Source of the DNA: Euclidia mi
Taxonomy: Eukaryota > Arthropoda > Insecta > Lepidoptera > Erebidae
Direction of reading: 5' to 3'
Assembly: GCA_944739405.2 (NCBI GenBank)
Contig: OX123182.2
Location: 90,140,051-90,204,050, forward strand
DNA length: 64,000 bases
Under the pieces are notes generated by a model. The model saw only the letters and a list, made by a program, of their open reading frames with translations, made no database searches and was not told the DNA's origin. The translations under genes were made by a program, and so were the position numbers. This document shows, piece after piece, positions 9,601-19,316 of the stretch (its first letter is position 1; each line of letters begins with the position of its first letter).

Positions 9601-10652
9601 GCAGTATAGAATTGAGTGTGTATCACTAAGATTTTCACTAGTGTCTATGTAAGAAGGCAATAGTGAATCCAGGGCACCCACAAGCGCCATATTTTTTCTA
9701 TGCGTGGGTAAACGCGGCAGCCGGGGTTTGTTTTCTAATGTAGCATACCGATATTCCCCAATAGCGCACTCCAAAGTACTCCTTATCTTATCTATGCATT
9801 GGGTACTTACTTGTGTATCCCTGTCTATCCCTTCCTCGCCTTCTTCTTGTGCCCTGAGTGAGGCGTGCGATATTGGAGCCTCATTGTGTGTAAGATGTAG
9901 GTTTTCAGGGATACCTCGCAAGTCTGAGCGTAGCCTCTCAAGTGCGTCGTCATCCAACAGGCGGCAGCGTTGAATGGCTCGCACTTGATCCGACAGTCGC
10001 TGTGCCGAAACGTTAACAGCTGGTTCCAAGGCCTGAAACAGAGGCAGTAAGCGGTCACGGTACGCCGTAAGGTTGGTTCCTCCCTCTGTAGCCACAAAAT
10101 ATGCCCGCATGACGTTCTCATTCATCGATTGAGTCCATCTCATGCGGCGCACATCACCACCGGCAGCGGGGGCCCTGTTCGAAACCAGTGGGTCTCGGGG
10201 TCCCAAGCGTGACGGCGGCCGGCCTCTTCCCCGGCGGCGCGCTGGTGTTGGTGTCGTCGGCGGGGAAAAATACTCATCACTCGATGAGCTCGACGCCTCA
10301 GTAATGGCCGGCGCTGCTGGCGCCGGCGGCTGCGAGGCGGAGCTGAGTGACGAGTCCGGGGGTCTTAATTGTGCCGCTGCTCTGGCTCTGGTCAACATTT
10401 TTTCTTTGGTTTAATTGTATTATTTACATTTACAATGTTTATGTTTTTGACGTCTGATGTCATCTTGCTTTCTTGATATTTTATATATGCTGTTTTCCTT
10501 TTTGGTTTTATAAAAAGTTTGCTCTGCTATTATTTATAGGTATACACAATATGGTTATTACTTAAGTAAGTATACAGCCTCCGAAATAATAAAATAAATT
10601 AATACAAAATTTATCAAAGAAAATGATGTTTGTTGACGTTCAGTGTTGCCAG
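6688..10652 (-). mobile_element. R4/Dong-clade non-LTR retrotransposon, apparently complete
   Basis: A minus-strand LINE of about 4 kb flanked by TAA repeats (about 6670-6687 and 10,653-10,677), the known target preference of Dong. It has a 5' UTR of about 250 bp (10,399-10,652), one uninterrupted frame and a 3' UTR of about 130 bp. The empty site is preserved in the duplicated unit at 14,297/14,298. Because only one of two near-identical units carries it, the insertion is younger than the duplication. Confidence 0.9.
6820..10398 (-). CDS. Dong-like ORF: reverse transcriptase with C-terminal restriction-like endonuclease
   Basis: A 1,192-residue single frame without stops. The N-terminal ~100 residues are Ala/Pro/Ser-rich and contain an AT-hook-like RRRGRGRPPSR. 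The reverse transcriptase has NYRPITCLPTVYK, GIFQGDSLSP and the catalytic FMDD box near residue 698. A CX2CX8HX4C zinc knuckle (CRACHQPG...) lies near residues 998-1016. The C-terminal endonuclease shows KPDIVVID near 1083 followed by IIDVTIP, the PD...D pattern of restriction-like LINE endonucleases. Gene order and motifs fit the R4/Dong clade. I chose the first Met (MLTRARAAAQ), which leaves a short 5' UTR. The frame looks intact and could be active; that is inference. Confidence 0.93.
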   Translation of the reverse strand: MLTRARAAAQLRPPDSSLSSASQPPAPAAPAITEASSSSSDEYFSPPTTPTPARRRGRGRPPSRLGPRDPLVSNRAPAAGGDVRRMRWTQSMNENVMRAYFVATEGGTNLTAYRDRLLPLFQALEPAVNVSAQRLSDQVRAIQRCRLLDDDALERLRSDLRGIPENLHLTHNEAPISHASLRAQEEGEEGIDRDTQVSTQCIDKIRSTLECAIGEYRYATLENKPRLPRLPTHRKNMALVGALDSLLPSYIDTSENLSDTHSILYCAAVAACRVANIKIQNSITISPRDAVPAWQRRIERRIAETRALIGKLICFRSGNTRPRVMRFVSRAFKGTGLCPQEYTSRVTERIDFLKQKIYAWANRIRRYKKRIDRYSQNRAFQRDEKLFYRNWERPEPGLDDGCRPDDANTIAFWRSIWSTPVSHTEGGWIRDVKRSCEVISPMEPVAIDAMDVYCAVRPLANWKSTGPDGLHNFWLKWLRSAHARLASQFQSALNSGSLPSFMTTGVTHLLHKSGSTTEPTNYRPITCLPTVYKVFTSILRTKLESHIFNNKILSESQNGCRSRARGTKELLLIDMAISQQVRRSRKNLATCWIDYKKAYDSVPHTWLLRVLELYKVDATLCALLRACMGQWSTVLRYPGCRQPSGYGVPVKIKRGIFQGDSLSPLWFCLALNPLSTLLESSGLGYRLQSRGQVISHLLFMDDLKLFAPTDLQLTELLKLTENFSNSIRMEFGVDKCAVMHVKRGRSVESDGIELSDFTQLRSLSATETYKYLGMSQALGIDDAGMKQALQVRFFGRLKKILKSFLSGGNKVRACNGWAMPVLMYSFGILRWTQTELDALDRKVRCLLTTYRMHHPRSSVMRLYIPRKCGGRGFLSAKTLHNREVCNLREYFLHTDAGVHRDVVAVDSGLTPLGLARENWRKPVVLGVEERREVWKGKELHGRFYRALHGPDVDFPASVSWLRFGDLFAETEGFVFAIMDEVIMTNNYRKYILRDGTVDICRACHQPGESLRHIVSGCSRLANGEYLHRHNQVARIVHQQLALKYQLVDSEIPYYRYVPDPVLENGRATLYWDRSIITDRTIVANKPDIVVIDRLERLAMIIDVTIPHDENLVKAEKDKQMKYLDLAHEIVDMWDVDSAIIVPIVVTVNGLIAKSLDHHLKRLSLDGWIKSSIQKAVLLDTTRIVRRFLSLEP

Positions 10653-10677
10653 TTATTATTATTATTATTATTATAAT
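10653..10677. repeat. TAA/TTA microsatellite flanking Dong
   Basis: A run of ATT units directly at the 5' end of Dong, ending TTATAAT before locus-L sequence resumes. It is the right part of the target repeat. Confidence 0.85.
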
Positions 10678-10679
10678 CT

Positions 10680-10969
10680 TCATTGTCCTGAAAAACCTTC
10701 AAGTGGTAAAATGTAGAATGTATAGCGTCGTATCTGACAAAAGTCGTGTCTATGCCGATACCTTTGGCTGCGCTCGCTTTTAGATAATTGCAGGATAGCG
10801 GCGGCACTTTGTTGTCGCTTTGTACGTGGTACTTCATAGTGACGCTTTGTACTGCATAATAACACCATGTTACATTCTTCGATGACAGGGATGACAGTTG
10901 ACGAGCGGTCGATCTGTGACGGCTGTGGCTGTACGTCGGCGTGCCTGTGCCTATCATGTGCGAGTTCAT
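10680..10969 (-). other. Candidate captured exon, copy 1 (cut by Dong insertion)
   Basis: The minus-strand open frame shares its body with the intact copy at 14,283-14,594. Here its last residues are replaced by the Asn run encoded by the TAA repeat, so the Dong/TAA insertion disrupted it. See the second copy for sequence features. Confidence 0.3.
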
Positions 10970-11016
10970 TAAAATAATGACGCGGTTTTACAAAGAGCGC
11001 GCGTAATAATGGTATC

Positions 11017-11214
11017 TGTACGAGCAAACCCGTTCACTTGTCTTGTATAAGTTTTTTGCTGACTTTGGCGTACGATTTCATTGTGACGCATTTACCTTAT
11101 ACAGTGTACTAACATAAGATTCAGTCTCAATAAAACTATCATAGCAAACACATCTCTCTATCATTTCCAACGGTTCGCGAGACCCGTTATATCAGCTATC
11201 AACTTAGCATTATC
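11017..11214 (+). mobile_element. BEL-1 LTR, copy in unit 1
   Basis: A 198-bp block starting TGTACGAGCAAACCCG and ending CTTAGCATTATC, also found at 14,642-14,839 and 29,249-29,446. It carries a TATA-like TTGTATAAG and a polyadenylation signal CAATAAAAC, as expected for U3-R-U5. It is followed immediately by RNase H sequence, so the leader, gag, protease and reverse transcriptase are deleted. The exact 3' edge is uncertain because the shared block does not end in CA. Confidence 0.7.
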
Positions 11215-11732
11215 TTTTAGCTGGCAAAGCAAGAATTGTACCTACTAACAAGCAGATAACATTGCCGAGATTAGAGCTTTGCGGCGCTGTTTTACTCGCA
11301 AAACTGATGGCTAAAATTAAGCTATGTTTATCAGATTACGACATTCACATTTATGGCTGGACTGACTCAATGGCGGTGATTGGATGGCTACAAGGAGATC
11401 CAGGCCGCTGGACGACGTTTGTTGCCAATAGAACAAAGTTAATAACGGATATCATGCCTCCTGCTTGCTGGCGGTATGTTAAATCTAATGAGAACCCCGC
11501 AGATTGCGCGAGTAGAGGCCTATCAATCTCTCAACTAAATAAACATTCTTTATGGTGGGAAGGACCTTCAAGGCTCTCAACATTTGACAGCAAGAAGGAA
11601 ACAAGCAATGCTATTTTTACAACAAATGAAGAAGAGCGAGCACAGAAGCAAATACATAAGGTTATCAAGCAAGGATTAGATACAAAGATAATTGACACTT
11701 TGTTGAAAAATCATAGTTCGTTTAAAAAATAA
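11215..11732 (+). pseudogene. BEL-1 RNase H fragment (copy in unit 1)
   Basis: BEL/Pao pol fragment that would degrade template RNA during reverse transcription. Motifs are LPRLELCGAVLLAKL, IYGWTDSMAVIGWLQG (acidic active-site region) and SNENPADCASRG. It is open from about 11,222 to a stop at 11,730-11,732, where an A-rich frameshift (TTTAAAAAATAA) breaks the frame; the same lesion is in the unit 2 copy. The upstream part of RNase H and all of the reverse transcriptase are missing, joined directly to the LTR. Confidence 0.85.
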
Positions 11733-12072
11733 ACACATGTGTAAACATACTGGCATGGATATATAGGTTTCTAACAAGGAAGCAAAGCAGAAAACAACAG
11801 ACTTACCTGACCTTGGAAGAGATAAGGCGGGCTAAGTTACGTATCATTCAGCAAATACAGCAAGAGGAATTTACGGAGGATATACAAACTTTACGAGATA
11901 AGAGAACGCTTAGTAGAAAAAGCAGAATTCTTAATCTAAATCCTTATTTAGATAATGAAGGTCTTCTCCGTGTTGGTGGACGGTTAAGACACGCTCATAT
12001 TAGCACAGACATGCAGCACCCAATTATCATCCCCCACAAAGGACGATTGACTGAATTGATCATAGAGGATGC
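11733..12072 (+). pseudogene. BEL-1 linker and integrase N-terminus (copy in unit 1)
   Basis: It continues pol in a shifted frame: LRVGGRLRHAHI, DMQHPIIIPHKGRLTELII. This is the typical BEL region between RNase H and the integrase zinc domain. It ends inside a foldback at 12,056-12,091 and so never reaches the integrase core. Confidence 0.8.
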
Positions 12073-12091
12073 GGGCATCCTCTATGATCAA
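12056..12091. repeat. 17-bp foldback at the boundary of the two duplication units
   Basis: Arms 12,056-12,072 (TTGATCATAGAGGATGC) and 12,075-12,091 are perfect reverse complements around GG. The left arm is BEL-1 integrase sequence; directly after the right arm begins locus L of unit 2. The unit boundary is therefore an inverted templated joint. Confidence 0.9.
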
Positions 12092-12476
12092 AAATTTTGT
12101 ACGTTTGAGCTTAAGTGTGAATACGCTCAAGTAATTGGACGAATGGAGGACCAAAGAAATTAAGTTTTTTCAATTAGCTTACAAATGTAAGCTTTCATAA
12201 GTAATGAGTTTAATTTCGTTTTTGTGTTTCAGTTCCTATTTATACTGACTAGTACAGAGATATTTTTTGCGTTTATAATGTTTCTAACTATGCTAAGTTG
12301 CTATTCTTGATGATATCTGCTTAACGTTGGGTCGCTATTATATAGCCCTACCCTTTTACGTTAAACGTTTGCAGCTATATTAAAACAAAACATATCTAAT
12401 ATGTACTCCATCATTTCATATTACCCCTGGGTACCGACAAAATAATAGTTAGTTAAATATGCAGGCATGTCATCAT
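12089..12476. repeat. Locus-L left flank, copy 2 (start of duplication unit 2)
   Basis: Nearly identical to 4410-4797. Non-coding. It ends with the GCATGTCATCA target duplication and then the LINE derivative. Confidence 0.8.
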
Positions 12477-12627
12477 CCCCCCCGTGGGATCTCCACCCTG
12501 TCGTGGTGGGAGGGCTCAGTAGCCGCGGTTGGGTCACTCACGGTGAAGCTAAGCGAGATCCCGGGAGTGGACGCTCGGCGTGGGCTTGACGGAGGCCTTC
12601 GCAGGATGCGTCCAAAGATGCGGGTGC
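12477..12627 (+). mobile_element. LINE derivative, 5' half (copy b)
   Basis: Same as copy a. It is followed by the same 20-bp foldback (arms 12,608-12,627 and 12,630-12,649, spacer TC). Confidence 0.75.
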
Positions 12628-12659
12628 TCGCACCCGCATCTTTGGACGCATAATAATAA

Positions 12660-13260
12660 TTGATCATAGAGGATGCCCGCAAACTTACATTCCACGGCGG
12701 AGCCCGGTTGACATTGGGATTTACTAGGCAAAAATATTGGATTGTGGGTGGAGAGACGCTACAAAGAAGCAACTACGGTTATATGTGAAATGTAAAACGC
12801 TTAGCCCTATAAAGCATATTCAAATTATGGGTGACCTGCCAGAAGCTAGGAGCAACCCTTCTCGTCCGTTTGCCCATACCGGGATAGACTTCACTGGACA
12901 CATCATGCTGAAGGCCAACAAGGGCCGCGGGATAAAAACTACAAAGGGATATGTAGTGGTCTTTATATGCATGTCCACCAAGGCGATACACTTGGAACTC
13001 GCTTCGGACCTTAGCACCTCAACATTCTTAGCTGCCTTAAGGAGAATGGCTGCTCGGAGAGGAACGCCTTGTCACATCTACAGTGACAACGGCAGAAACT
13101 TCGTTGGAGCCAACAAACAAATACAACAAGAATATCAAGAACTTAAACAAATATTTAGCGAAGAGTTTTTAGCAGAAGTAATAGCTATGGAAATAACATG
13201 ACATTTCAATGCACCTATCTGGCCCTCAGCGGGCGGACTTTGGGAGTCCGCTGTAAAAAG
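12660..13260 (+). pseudogene. BEL-1 integrase core fragment (copy b)
   Basis: Same domain and same in-frame TGA (13,199-13,201) as copy a, plus a private small deletion near 12,752 where copies a and c read AAAGATATGTCTCTAC. The core motifs GIDFTGHI and IYSDNGRNFVGA are present. It stops at AAAAAG (13,260), where the LINE 3' half begins. Confidence 0.85.
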
Positions 13261-13619
13261 GGACAGTTCTGTCTGTCCCTCGCAGTCGGGCGCGGTCGCG
13301 GGAGGAGAGGCGTGTCGGTGTTGCGTTGCCACGCGCCCTATCCCCCGTGATCAAATGGGTGCGCACCATTTGTTACGTTGCGGTGGGACCGCAGAGGAAG
13401 AGGAGATGCGGTGTTGTCAGGTTGCCGTCCTCCCTATCCTCTGCGGCCGCTGGGTGTTTTGGTCGGGGCCCGCCCGACCATTGCATTTGCTTCGGAGATA
13501 CCCGACCCTCCGACACACGGGTACATGAGGAACACGGATTGGTTTTTAGTCAGTAAGACTCTGATAGTCCTCCTCACCCTCCATGAGGATTTTCCAATCT
13601 GACACCAAAAAAAAATAAC
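13261..13619 (+). mobile_element. LINE derivative, 3' half (copy b)
   Basis: Same GC-rich 3' half as copy a. It ends in an A-rich tail followed by the right target duplication at 13,620-13,630. Confidence 0.75.
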
Positions 13620-13630
13620 GCATGTCATCA

Positions 13631-14297
13631 ACATAATAAAACAAAAAAATAATAAGATGCAGTAGGTACTTAGCTCATTATTTCGCCCTGTTTCTAATAC
13701 TATAGAAAACATTTCCTTTCAGCATTACGTGGTCCGCATGAGCTCATAAATTGGCATTCCTTACTACATCGCGATCTTTAGACTCAATACAAACAGTACT
13801 TGGCCTTGTAGTGTCTGGTATTGTTAGGTCCCTTCTGACTCAAGTGATGCACAGGTGATTAAGAAAGAAAATATGTAAAGAAAATAAATACGTTACGTGA
13901 GCATTTTTATAGTAATAACAAAAACTAAATAATGATTTATGTAAAAACATTAGTTAAGTTTTATCGTCAATTAAAAGTGTATTCAAACATATTTACTTTT
14001 TTGGACTTCAAAGAGATTAGTGTCTACTGAGTTTAGTAGTCAATAAGCTCTACAACACCCATTAATACACATACTATGCTGGTTGCTTTATTACTTACTC
14101 ATATTATTAATCAATTAAAGTAAAACATATTTCTGTCAACCCCGTTAAAGGTACCTACAGACCCATGTCTACAAATGTATGAAGTTGCTCAAAATCTGTT
14201 TTAAAGGTAAAACAAAAGATAGAAGATCTTTGAGTCTATTGTCGTTTCGCGCACGACAAAATTCTTAATTCCGCGGCATTACTTAACATTCCTCGTC
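13631..14297. repeat. Locus-L right flank, copy 2 (empty Dong site at its end)
   Basis: Matches 5955-6627 with few substitutions. It runs uninterrupted into 14,298 onward, which documents the pre-insertion state of the Dong site. Confidence 0.8.
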
Positions 14298-14594
14298 ATA
14301 ATCTTCATTGTCCTGAAAAACCTTCAAGTGGTAAAATGTAGAATGTATAGCGTCGTATCTGACAAAAGTCGTGTCTATGCCGATACCTTTGGCTGCGCTC
14401 GCTTTTAGATAATTGCAGGATAGCGGCGGCACTTTGTTGTCGCTTTGTACGTGGTACTTCATAGTGACGCTTTGTACTGCATAATAACACCATGTTACAT
14501 TCTTCGATGACAGGGATGACAGCTGACGAGCGGTCGATCTGTGACGGCTGCGGCTGTACGTCAGCGTGCCTGTGCCTATCATGTGCGAGTTCAT
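14283..14594 (-). other. Candidate captured host exon, copy 2
   Basis: A 103-codon minus-strand open frame ending in stop TAA. The C-terminal ~64 residues look protein-like: acidic end DNEDYDEEC, YDAIHSTFYHLKVF and PPLSCNYLKASAAKG. A plausible splice acceptor (GTTATTATGCAG, minus strand, AG at 14,478-14,477) would open an exon whose last codons run to the stop, so this could be a terminal exon of a host gene duplicated with locus L. I do not recognise the protein, and no upstream exon is visible because the BEL-1 LTR begins at 14,642. It may equally be chance. Confidence 0.3.
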
Positions 14595-14641
14595 TAAAAT
14601 AATGACGCGGTTTTACAAAGAGCGCGCGTAATAATGGTATC

Positions 14642-14839
14642 TGTACGAGCAAACCCGTTCACTTGTCTTGTATAAGTTTTTTGCTGACTTTGGCGTACGA
14701 TTTCATTGTGACGCATTTACGTTATACAGTGTACTAACATAAGATTCAGTCTCAATAAAACTATCATAGCAAACACATCTCTCTATCATTTCCACCGGTT
14801 CGCGAGACTCGTTATATCAGCTATCAAATTAGCATTATC
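14642..14839 (+). mobile_element. BEL-1 LTR, copy in unit 2
   Basis: Same 198-bp LTR as 11,017-11,214 with a few substitutions (for example CTCGTTATATCAG versus CCCGTTATATCAG). It carries a TATA-like box and AATAAA and is again joined directly to RNase H sequence. Confidence 0.7.
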
Positions 14840-15690
14840 TTTTAGCTGGCAAAGCAAGAATTGTACCTACTAACAAGCAGATAACATTGCCGAGATTAGA
14901 GCTTTGCGGCGCTGTTTTACTCGCAAAACTGATGGCTAAAATTAAGCTATGTTTATCAGATTACGACATTCACATTTATGGCTGGACTGACTCAATGGCG
15001 GTGATTGGATGGCTACAAGGAGATCCAGGCCGCTGGACGACGTTTGTTGCCAATAGAACAAAGTTAATAACGGATATCATGCCTCCTGCTTGCTGGCGGT
15101 ATGTTAAATCTAATGAGAACCCCGCAGATTGCGCGAGTAGAGGCCTATCAATCTCTCAACTAAATAAACATTCTTTATGGTGGGAAGGACCTTCAAGGCT
15201 CTCAACATTTGACAGCAAGAAGGAAACAAGCAATGCTATTTTTACAAAAAATGAAGAAGAGCGAGCACAGAAGCAAATACATAAGGTTATCAAGCAAGGA
15301 TTAGATACAAAGATAATTGACACTTTGTTGAAAAATCATAGTTCGTTTAAAAAATAAACACATGTGTAAACATACTGGCATGGATATATAGGTTTCTAAC
15401 AAGGAAGCAAAGCAGAAAACAACAGACTTACCTGACCTTGGAAGAGATAAGGCGGGCTAAGTTACGTATCATTCAGCAAATACAGCAAGAGGAATTTACG
15501 GAGGATATACAAACTTTACGAGATAAGAGAACGCTTAGTAGAAAAAGCAGAATTCTTAATCTAAATCCTTATTTAGATAATGAAGGTCTTCTCCGTGTTG
15601 GTGGACGGTTAAGACACGCTCATATTAGCACAGACATGCAGCACCCAATTATCATCCCCCACAAAGGACGATTGACTGAATTGATCATAG
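14840..15690 (+). pseudogene. BEL-1 RNase H and integrase N-terminus (copy in unit 2)
   Basis: Open pieces are 14,887-15,357 (RNase H, YGWTDSMAVIGWL, ENPADCASRG) and 15,438-15,821 (linker and integrase zinc domain). They are separated by the same A-run frameshift seen at 11,725. Unlike unit 1 this copy continues without a break into the integrase core, so it preserves the element's native order. Confidence 0.85.
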
Positions 15691-16286
15691 AGGATGCCCG
15701 CAAACTTACATTCCACGGCGGAGCCCGGTTGACATTGGGATTTACTAGGCAAAAATATTGGATTGTGGGTGGAAAGATATGTCTCTACAAAGAAGCAACT
15801 ACGGTTATATGTGAAATATAAAAAGCTTAGCCCTATAAAGCATATTCAAATTATAGGTGACCTGCCAGAAGCTAGGAGCAACCCTTCTCGTCCGTTTGCC
15901 CATACCGGGATAGACTTCACTGGACACATCATGCTGAAGGCCAACATGGGCCGCGGGATAAAAACTACAAAGGGATATGTAGCGGTCTTTATATGCATGT
16001 CCACCAAGGCGATACACTTGGAACTCGCTTCGGACCTTAGCACCTCAACATTCTTAGCTGCCTTAAGGAGAATGGCTGCTCGGAGAGGAACGCCTTGTCA
16101 CATCTACAGTGACAACGGCAGAAACTTCGTTGGAGCCAACAAACAAATACAACAAGAATATCAAGAACTTAAACAAATATTTAGCGAAGAGTTTTTAGCA
16201 GAAGTAATAGCTATGGAAATAACATGACATTTCAATGCACCTATCTGGCCCTCAGCGGGCGGACTTTGGGAGTCCGCTGTAAAAAG
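15691..16286 (+). pseudogene. BEL-1 integrase core (copy c)
   Basis: Native continuation of the element: zinc region with ARKLTFHGGARL, a frameshift near 15,770-15,820, then the open core 15,763-16,227 with GIDFTGHI and IYSDNGRNFVGA and the shared in-frame TGA at 16,225-16,227. It is interrupted at AAAAAG (16,286) by the LINE 3' half. The last 155 bp (16,132-16,286) are repeated after that insertion. Confidence 0.88.
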
Positions 16287-16673
16287 GGACAGTTCTGTCT
16301 GTCCCTCGCAGTCGGGCGCGGTCGCGGGAGGAGAGGCGTGTCGGTGTTGCGTTGCCACGCGCCCTATCCCCCGTGATCAAATGGGTGCGCACCATTTGTT
16401 ACGTTGCGGTGGGACCGCAGAGGAAGAGGAGATGCGGTGTTGTCAGGTTGCCGTCCTCCCTATCCTCTGCGGCCGCTGGGTGTTTTGGTCGGGGCCCGCC
16501 CGACCATTGCATTTGCTTCGGAGATACCCGACCCTCCGACACACGGGTACATGAGGAACACGGATTGGTTTTTAGTCAGTAAGACTCTGATAGTCCTCCT
16601 CACCCTCCATGAGGATTTTCCAATCTGACACCAAAAAAAAATAACGCATGTCATCAACATAATAAAACAAAAA
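16287..16673 (+). mobile_element. LINE derivative 3' half plus locus-L scrap, flanked by a 155-bp duplication
   Basis: Contains the same GC-rich 3' half, A-rich tail and the first ~30 bp of locus L (GCATGTCATCAACATAAT) as copies a and b. It then returns to BEL-1 at 16,674. BEL-1 bases 16,132-16,286 are repeated at 16,674-16,828. A 155-bp target duplication is far too long for a LINE, so template switching or duplication is the better reading. Confidence 0.8.
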
Positions 16674-17308
16674 GGAGCCAACAAACAAATACAACAAGAA
16701 TATCAAGAACTTAAACAAATATTTAGCGAAGAGTTTTTAGCAGAAGTAATATCTATGGAAATAACATGACATTTCAATGCACTTATCTGGCCCTCAGCGG
16801 GCGGACTTTGGGAGTCCGCTGTAAAAAGTTTTAAGTGTCACTTCAAAAGAGAGGAGAGCAGAAGTTGACCTATGAAGAGATGTCTACAGTACTCGCCCAA
16901 ATCGAAGCATGACTTAATTCAAGGCCACTTTGTCCCATATAAGAAGATCCTGAAGATTTGGACTACTTAACACCATCACACTTTTTAACAAGCGGCTCAA
17001 CACTGACCTTGATTGAGACGGAAAGAGATATGAGGATCAGATGGCAGCTGACACAGAAAATTCTAAGCGACGTTTGGAAAAGATGGCGCTCGGAATACTT
17101 AGTGCAATTAACGACAAGAAGCAAGTGGCGACAGCCTCGAGAAAACATTAAGGTCAACGACGTAGTTCTCCTCCATGAAGACAACTTACCTGCCGGCATG
17201 TGGTCTATGGGTAGAGTCGAAGCCTTACATCCTGGCATTGACGGCGTCCGAGTCGTCAGTCTAAAAACCAAAAACGGAATTCAAAAAGACCTATTACGAA
17301 AATATTAA
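16674..17308 (+). pseudogene. BEL-1 integrase C-terminal part
   Basis: It resumes with the repeated 155 bp, then carries the catalytic Glu region (GGLWESAVKSF) and, after frame damage at about 16,830-16,950, an open 116-codon piece (16,958-17,308). That piece has the typical BEL integrase tail: YLTPSHFLTSG, WKRWRSEYLVQL, VNDVVLLHEDNLPAGMW, GRVEALHPGIDG. It ends with LLRKY and a stop, the normal end of pol. Envelope sequence follows downstream. Confidence 0.88.
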
Positions 17309-17439
17309 TTTTGCCTGTTCACCGAAAAGCAGAGGAAACAGTGCAACATAGCAATCAGAAATCAAACACAAACTCTACTCAGGAATGGTCGAATCGTCGA
17401 AAAACAACAAAGAAAACAAGCTTTAACATATTATTTGCG

Positions 17440-19316
17440 TCATTAATATTTTTATGACGTTTATTTCAAGCGCACATGGCAGTTTACATGTCACGGAATT
17501 TGGACAAAACCAAAGTCTCTATTTCGACAAGGTATCTAACATGCAAATAATAAGAGACGAATGGAAACTATTATTTACTATGACATGCAACCTTATTGGT
17601 ACGGCATAAAAGCGCTCAGTAACTTTACAAGGACTCTTGAACAAGCATGCAATGCAATACACAACTTGTCAAATTGCGATATTATATCATTACAATTACG
17701 TCAAAGAAGCATCGAACTGGAGTACTACAACGATTTGTTGCTCGGTCAGCATTCACGAACACAAATCTCCAGACAGCGTCGCGGCCTTATCGACGGTGTA
17801 GGATTCCTCGCTAACAGTTTGTTCGGAGTATTAGACTCCAGATTCACCGAACAATATCAGAAAGATATTACGTTACTACGCTACAATCAAAGACACATTA
17901 CATCATACTGGAAAAATCAAACATCAATAATTGAAGCAGAATATAATTTTCTAAAACGAACGGAACAAACAATGAACGAACAACACAAAATGATTACGCA
18001 GCACGCACTCACCATGGAAAGCGCCGTGAACAACTTACAATCCACAACCCAAAACATTTCCTTTATATTGAGTGACCGTAGGAGCCATAATAGCAACCAA
18101 CATGCTCAACAATCTGAAAACTTTACAGAACACCTTGTGGGATACTGTCACGGACATCTATCATGGCCATTTTAACCCTCATCTCTTGACCCCTTCGCAA
18201 TTGCAAGATCAGCTGAGTACTATTGCCACTCAGCTATCCAAGGACGTGTCATTGCCTATCAACAACATACATACAGAAATATGGAAAATATACAACTTGC
18301 TCAAAGTAAAAGCTCAAATGTTGCCAAAATATTTGATTCTCGAAATCAGGCTTCCTCTCGTTAGTAGAGATGTTTTTGAGATTTTCCATATACTGCCGAT
18401 ACCGCAAGTAAGAGGAACGGATATGGTGAGCATCAAACCAATATCCCCCTACCTGGCTATAAATCTGAGAAAGGATACCTACGCCACAATAACCGATGCT
18501 AGCTTGCGATCATGTTTATATCAAACAGATGCATAATTGTGTCATTTACAAAAGCCAATTTATCATTTTAAAGGTGAAAAAGAATTGTGTCAGACCAAAG
18601 AAATGGAATGTGAAACACGAACTACTACCTGTAAAAACAATTGGCTAGAGAGCAGTAGCATAAACAGCTATGTATATTTTTGTTGCGATCAATGCCCTTT
18701 GCGAGTCATATGTGAAGATCAGGGTACCGCACATCAGCTGTCGGGAGCCGGCATTGTCGCCATAGATAACGGTTGCATAGTAAAATCAGATCTATTCACC
18801 GTGATTGCACATAAACAATTATCGAGTAGATTGAACATACAGCCTGATATTTACGTACCAGTGATTCCTCCGATCAACAATATAATCAGAATACCCATTC
18901 CTGCCATGACTGAATTGAACACGTCACAGATGGATAAGGAGCTAAATGAGATTGGTGAGAAGATTCAGATCTTGAAAGACAATGCACCGATAATATCAGA
19001 CAACATCTCCATCCATGGCGTCCACCATTACTCAGTCATTTACATTATCCTCGGGCTTGGAGTAGCAGCTGGACTGGTATTCGCGTGTCGTCGCATGCGC
19101 GCCCGGCGCTTGCCCACGCCGCAGGCGTTCGCCCCCGCAGAGCTGACTGAGACGCCTGCGCCCCTTACCCATCATAGTCAGAGTGTACAGTGCGCGAGTG
19201 AAAAAGTCATTTATCGCAGTGAATGTGAACAAAGTGACAACAAATCGTGCTGTGATTTAGACGTATCGAGTGCGCGTGTACTGAATAAGGCAACATCGCC
19301 TATTTTAGTTCGATAA
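17440..19316 (+). pseudogene. env: BEL-1 envelope fusion protein, broken (copy 1)
   Basis: An F-type envelope of the kind shared by insect retroelements and baculoviruses. A furin-like RQRR at about residue 73 of the 17,561-18,175 frame is followed by a hydrophobic fusion-peptide-like GLIDGVGFLANSLFG. The ectodomain continues in 18,072-18,536 and 18,537-19,316 with Cys-rich segments (CCDQCPLRVIC), and ends with a membrane span (VIYIILGLGVAAGLVFA), RRMRARR and a ~75-residue tail. Breaks: a frameshift near 17,560-17,590 separates a weak N-terminal signal-like region, a second lies near 18,070, and there is an in-frame TAA at 18,534-18,536. The copy at 27,483-29,050 shares the lesions it covers. 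Not functional as it stands. Confidence 0.85.

Noticed and set aside
10680..11027. 115-codon frames near 10.7-11.0 kb and 14.3-14.65 kb in the alternative minus frame
   Set aside because: They overlap the candidate exon frame, end without a natural C-terminus and have a basic, low-complexity make-up; the other frame fits an acceptor and stop better.
16287..16673. The 155-bp flanks as a true LINE target duplication
   Set aside because: LINE target duplications are usually under 30 bp, and the left joint is identical to those in two other copies with no such flank.
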